Shown here: positions 20,217 to 24,108 of the stretch, in pieces
Layout of the letters: each line of letters opens with the position of its first letter
Numbering within the stretch: the first letter of the stretch is position 1
Origin: Haplomitrium mnioides
Taxonomy: Eukaryota > Marchantiophyta > Haplomitriopsida > Calobryales
DNA: 24,108 nucleotides
NCBI GenBank assembly: GCA_049999725.1
Contig: JBNGIS010032415.1
Coordinates: forward strand, 1-24,108
Direction of reading: 5' to 3'
Program-made: the position numbers and the translations under genes
The notes under the pieces: model-generated
What the model saw: only the letters and a program-made list of their open reading frames with translations
Database searches by the model: none
Told to the model about the DNA's origin: nothing

Positions 20217-22440
20217 GAGCTCAATCGTGGTGGTAGTACCGTCCACCAAAACTCAAGTGGCCATGAGGGTCCTTTCTTTTCCTTCAAGACTTGTAATCGA
20301 CTTTGGGCTATGGTTGATCTTCATGTGTATGTCTGATATCATGTTCAGGTTCAGAGTTGAATACCAATAACAGAAAACAAATACAACAAAAGCGTCTGAA
20401 TTTACTTGTGTTGTAAACTTGAAAATGCATAAAAACACAAGGCATATATAGAAATAATATCCAACAAAATAGACATATGCAAAAATAATACTTTTAATAA
20501 ATTCAAGTATGGTCTTGGGCCAATACAGAATATTGTTCTAATATGCAACTCACAGCCACAGTCACTGCTTTTAAAAGTTTTCCTTCTAATGTAAATCCAA
20601 CCCTTACACACACCTTATACCAATGATTACACACCACAAAATTCTCTTATGAAATACCACTACAAGAACAATCACACATGAATAGACTTGACTTTGATAC
20701 CACGGTACACAAATCACACAAACGAACAACACAGAACCTTGTTTTTCAAGTTTCCTTTACCTTAGCTACCAACCAATAGGATCCACATTGGGGAATAATC
20801 ATGCAGACTTGAGCCAGCCAATATGCTTGAGGAACTTTGTCAATGACACTGAACACCATATTCTTCTTCTTTTGCTACCCTTGTTCACCACCCAATTTTT
20901 TGAACCTAACTCTTGCCTTATTTTTCCTTTCTCTCTTTCTTCGATTTCCAATCAATTCTTTGATCACCTTGATTACTCTCATTCATCCACTATTTTCTTT
21001 TCAATAATCATGCACCCTCTTACTTCTACCTTCCTATCTCATAAGCTCCCATTTTGCCTTTGCTTCCTAACCAACCTATGACTTACTTTGTCCACTCATA
21101 TCCACCTTCCCTAATTTTCCTCATCCTTCCTTATAATATGTCTTTCACATAGTTTCCCATTTCTCTATCTGCACTTCCTATACCTACAATGTCTTTTGAT
21201 TCATGCCAACCTCCAATCACCCCTTTGTCTTAGACCCTAATAATCCTCTTTCTCAGTCAACACTCTAGTCCCTGTATTTCTCCACCCCTGCACATACTAG
21301 TTGTTTGTTTCTACACGCAGTTTCTTTCTACAATCCCACGGGACCTTCTTGGAACACGGGCATTAATGGTGTGTATAATCCAACCATCGTTCCAACTCAA
21401 GATGAAGAAGCCATCTCCCGGAAGGACCTGCGCTTGACTTGGGATTCGTCTAACTGCTTTTCTCACTCGTCTTCAATCAGATTCTCCTCGAGGATATCTT
21501 CATCGCAAATTCTTTCCCTGGAACATGAGTCACAGGTAGCTCTAATAGCAAAGAGAAACAAAGTCGAGGCGATCCCTTCTATTCCAGCCTTTGCCAAGTC
21601 TAGGATGAGAGAAAGAGTATTAGGAGGCAATGGGGCTGCAATTTCTAACCGACATGCTGTAACCCATCTTTCGATCCTTCATTCTGCGTATTGATTGTTC
21701 TCTCCATTTGCTTCCAATCTAATGATCAATGTCTCTCCAGCGTTGTCCTCGCGCTCGGCACTTAGATCAATTGGTTGCTAGGGGCTCCTCTGGTTGGCGC
21801 GACGGGCTTTCCGAAACACTCCTCAATTTTGATGGCCTTTCTTGTTGTTTTGTTTTTTGCTGCACGCTGGCTCCTCATTCACTCAATGTAGCAGTATTTT
21901 CACCCAACATTGCAATGTGGTTCTTCTTCTTGAATCCTTCCACTGGTTTGATAGTTCAGGTAATTCCTATCCAAACTAAGACAGTACTTCAAGCCCAACT
22001 CCAGGGTGAACTTTCTGTTGGCGATCTTCTTGTTGGACTTCTCCCTATCTATCACACTTTGTAGCAATTTCTTTCTCTGCATCGCCTCTGCATTCCCCTC
22101 TGGTCCATTCTATTCTTACAATCAAATAGAGTGCTCCCACAATGAGAATTCAGAATTGCGTGGCAAGAAACCCGTCTTTTTCACTTCTGAATTCGAAAGG
22201 TCTATTCTGTTCTCCTCCCTACTTGATATTTACTCCCATCCTAGATCTGCACAAAAGAAAATCCCTCACGCCCATCAAAAACTTGATGCATTTGATCCAT
22301 GAATATTGCAAGAGCATTAGTAAGATAAAATGTAAGAACCTTTCACTCAAAATATCCATACCTTGTACGAAAAGCTGTCTTTGCAAAGCACATCACTTGG
22401 TTTGATAAGAATTTGCCAAAAGCTACTTCAAAGATCCAAC
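20217..22440. repeat. Unidentified pyrimidine-rich repeat, right copy
   Basis: The first about 600 bp are a direct, diverged copy of 12955-13620, after which the sequence is C/T-rich. A minus-strand TGGTATCAAAGTCAAG (about 20687-20702) resembles the initiator-Met tRNA primer-binding site of LTR retrotransposons, suggesting a minus-strand LTR above it; this is weak because the left copy lacks the site. Open frames at 20788-21081, 21305-21694 and 21729-22064 show no recognisable domain. Confidence 0.45.
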
Positions 22441-22464
22441 TTAGAAAAGAATCGCGCACTAAAC

Positions 22465-24108
22465 AACCGCTACTTTGAACCAAGAACACGCTAATCAGAA
22501 TAGGAACTTCTTTCTTTGTTGCAAAAAATTGTGATTTTTGAATTCAAAAACATAAAAAGCAAGGTTATTTTTAAAAACAAAAAGTATATGAGTTTTTCGG
22601 TTTTGTTTTTGGTCGTTTCAACAAGGCTGTGAGAGTGAAAGTCAATTTCGTTATGCAAAATCAATCAATATTATTAGTTTTTATGAAAATATTGGAAAAC
22701 TCGAATTTGATGAAAAGCATAAAAATTATAGTAAGTTTTCATCAAAAAACTTGCATTTATCATTGATTACAATTCTAAGCTCAAAAGTTGAAATACACGT
22801 CGCAAGAAACTATTTTGAAATATGTTTGATTGCACAAACTCTAGGCGTGTGTACATGGTGCTCTTTCAAACTTTTTTGTTGGAAAAAAAATTACAAAACA
22901 TAAAGAAAAAGCCCGAGGGGACTAGAAGTCAAGCGAATGAGTTTGCAATGCTAAATACAAAAACAAAGAAAACGAAACATTGAATGGATTTGGGAGCTTT
23001 ATTTTAAACATCAAGAAAGAAGGAAGTTTTCACTTGTAGTTAAAAATCCATGCAATCAAAAGTGGTCGTGGGCTTTCAAAAAGGTTCTAGCATTTAAATA
23101 TACTTCATTGTTCAACAAAGCATATACAAAAATATATTATAGTTCAGAATCAAAAAGGCAGTAGCTAAGGAGATTGAATAAAGATTGTAAACAAGAAACA
23201 TCTCCAAGTTAAAGACTTGCTTCAACCAGAAAAAGGTCTCAAGATCTACAAAAGAGTCTATGACGTGTGTACAAACAAAGTTGTAATTGGTAGTCTTTGT
23301 ATAAAGAAGCTTAACGGTTGTATATGAGAAATAGACCTTATAAAAGGCGTGGACTACCACCCCAAAGTCTATGCATGTATAGGAATCCAAGCTCAACATG
23401 TGAACACTCCACCCCAAAGTCTTTGCGCGTCTAAGAATCCAAGTTCAACATGTGAACACTCCACCCCAAAGTCTTTGCGCGTCTAAGAATCCAAGTTCAA
23501 CATGTGAACACTCCACCCCAAAGTCTCTACGCACTTAGAAATCCAAACTCAACATGTGAACACTCTACCCCAATGTCTATGCACGCATAAAAATTCAAAC
23601 TCACCATCTGAACTTTCCACAACAAAAACTAACAAGAACCGAGGTTTTAGGTTCTGTAGAAGAGTTTTTGTACGATATACGTTTTGCTTGCGAATAAAAG
23701 TCTATGCGCACATAGGGTTCACACTTCTACAATCAAGGATACAGAATGTAAACATTCTATTTTTTGTAACAAACTCTACATATGCAAAAGATTTTGATTT
23801 CTAATTTGGAATCTAAAAGTAAAAACGGGTACCTTTAAAGCTCTTTATTTGAGTCAAACAGCGCTAAAGGTTTAAAGTTTTACATCAAAGTCTTAACAAG
23901 AAAAAAAAATTAGTCAATGTGGGCAGATGCTTTAGCAAAATAATAACCTTAAACTCTTTATGAAAACAATAAATTTGAAAACAAAATACTTACACTTTGG
24001 AGAAGGAAATATTTTTACAAAGCAAATAAAAATATTAACTTTAAATTTAAGTTTCATTTATAGAGAATAACATTCAACTTGGAATGATTTACAATCAAAA
24101 GTTCAAGT
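22465..24108 (-). repeat. Large inverted repeat, right copy (runs off the window)
   Basis: Reverse complement of 4670-6155. Matching starts at CTACTTTGAACCAAG (about 22467) and continues to the window edge at CAATCAAAAGTTCAAGT, so the repeat probably extends further. It carries five 52-bp tandem units against two in the left copy, and a TCTATGCGCACATAGG near-palindrome at about 23700. No gene supported; the minus-strand frame at 23112-23417 has an equivalent in the left copy but is repeat-derived. Confidence 0.75.
23359..23618. repeat. 52-bp tandem repeat, five units
   Basis: Units start at 23359, 23411, 23463, 23515 and 23567, each beginning ACCCCAA and containing a CTxTGCGCGTxT-like core and TCAACATGTGAACACTCC. 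The second and third units are identical, indicating recent expansion in otherwise old sequence. Confidence 0.9.

Noticed and set aside
12955-22440. The two pyrimidine-rich copies as the LTR pair of the gypsy element between them
   Set aside because: No polypurine tract or primer-binding site at the expected junctions (about 20216 and 16480), and the integrase abuts the right copy directly, without gag or RT.
4670-24108. A single giant terminal-inverted-repeat transposon spanning the window
   Set aside because: Only partial support: the outer ends are not visible, no transposase was found, and the interior is explained by separate copia and gypsy insertions. Kept as one hypothesis, not a call.

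Overview
The window looks like nuclear DNA of a land plant with a large, repeat-rich genome. The evidence is decayed Ty1/copia and chromodomain-bearing Ty3/gypsy retrotransposons, a broken copy of a plant-specific TRICHOME BIREFRINGENCE-LIKE (TBL) gene, plant-type introns with GTAAGT donors, and long AT-rich stretches. I see no intact host gene, no rRNA or tRNA, and no CRISPR. Every recognisable coding segment carries stops, frameshifts or deletions, so most open frames are chance. The lineage is not determinable from sequence alone; a fern or other seed-free plant is a guess.

Layout. Positions 1-462 are AT-rich with an (ATT)n tract. Positions 463-3838 (+) hold the most unusual item: a decayed, intron-containing gene. 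It has a lysine-rich N-terminus, a region resembling the ParB/sulfiredoxin-like fold, and a DNA N6-adenine/N4-cytosine methyltransferase domain in the beta-class order (DPPY-like motif first, AdoMet-binding motif later). Its first visible intron is largely an array of about 30-bp units built on palindromes such as TCCATGCGCGCATGGA. Positions 3839-6164 are AT-rich with scattered related palindromes. A second, truncated methyltransferase copy follows at 6165-6614 (+) and keeps a decayed form of the second intron. Most of 4670-6155 recurs inverted at 22465-24108.

Positions 6615-9950 (+) are the 3' part of a copia element (RT, RNase H, 3' non-coding region, polypurine tract, start of an LTR). It abuts, tail to tail, the 3' end of a second copia element on the minus strand (9955-10480). 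Beyond that, on the minus strand, lie fragments of a TBL gene and possibly of a WD40 protein related to TFIIIC (11740-12280). Positions 12955-16480 and 20217-22440 are pyrimidine-rich; at least their first 600 bp or so are two diverged direct copies of one unidentified repeat. Between them, on the minus strand, are an internally deleted copia copy (17240-18290) and the integrase plus chromodomain end of a gypsy chromovirus (18720-20216).

The window therefore reads as nested, decayed transposons. The point of biological interest is the ParB-like/methyltransferase gene family with its introns and palindromic arrays, present in at least two copies. Nothing here appears to work as an operon or pathway today.
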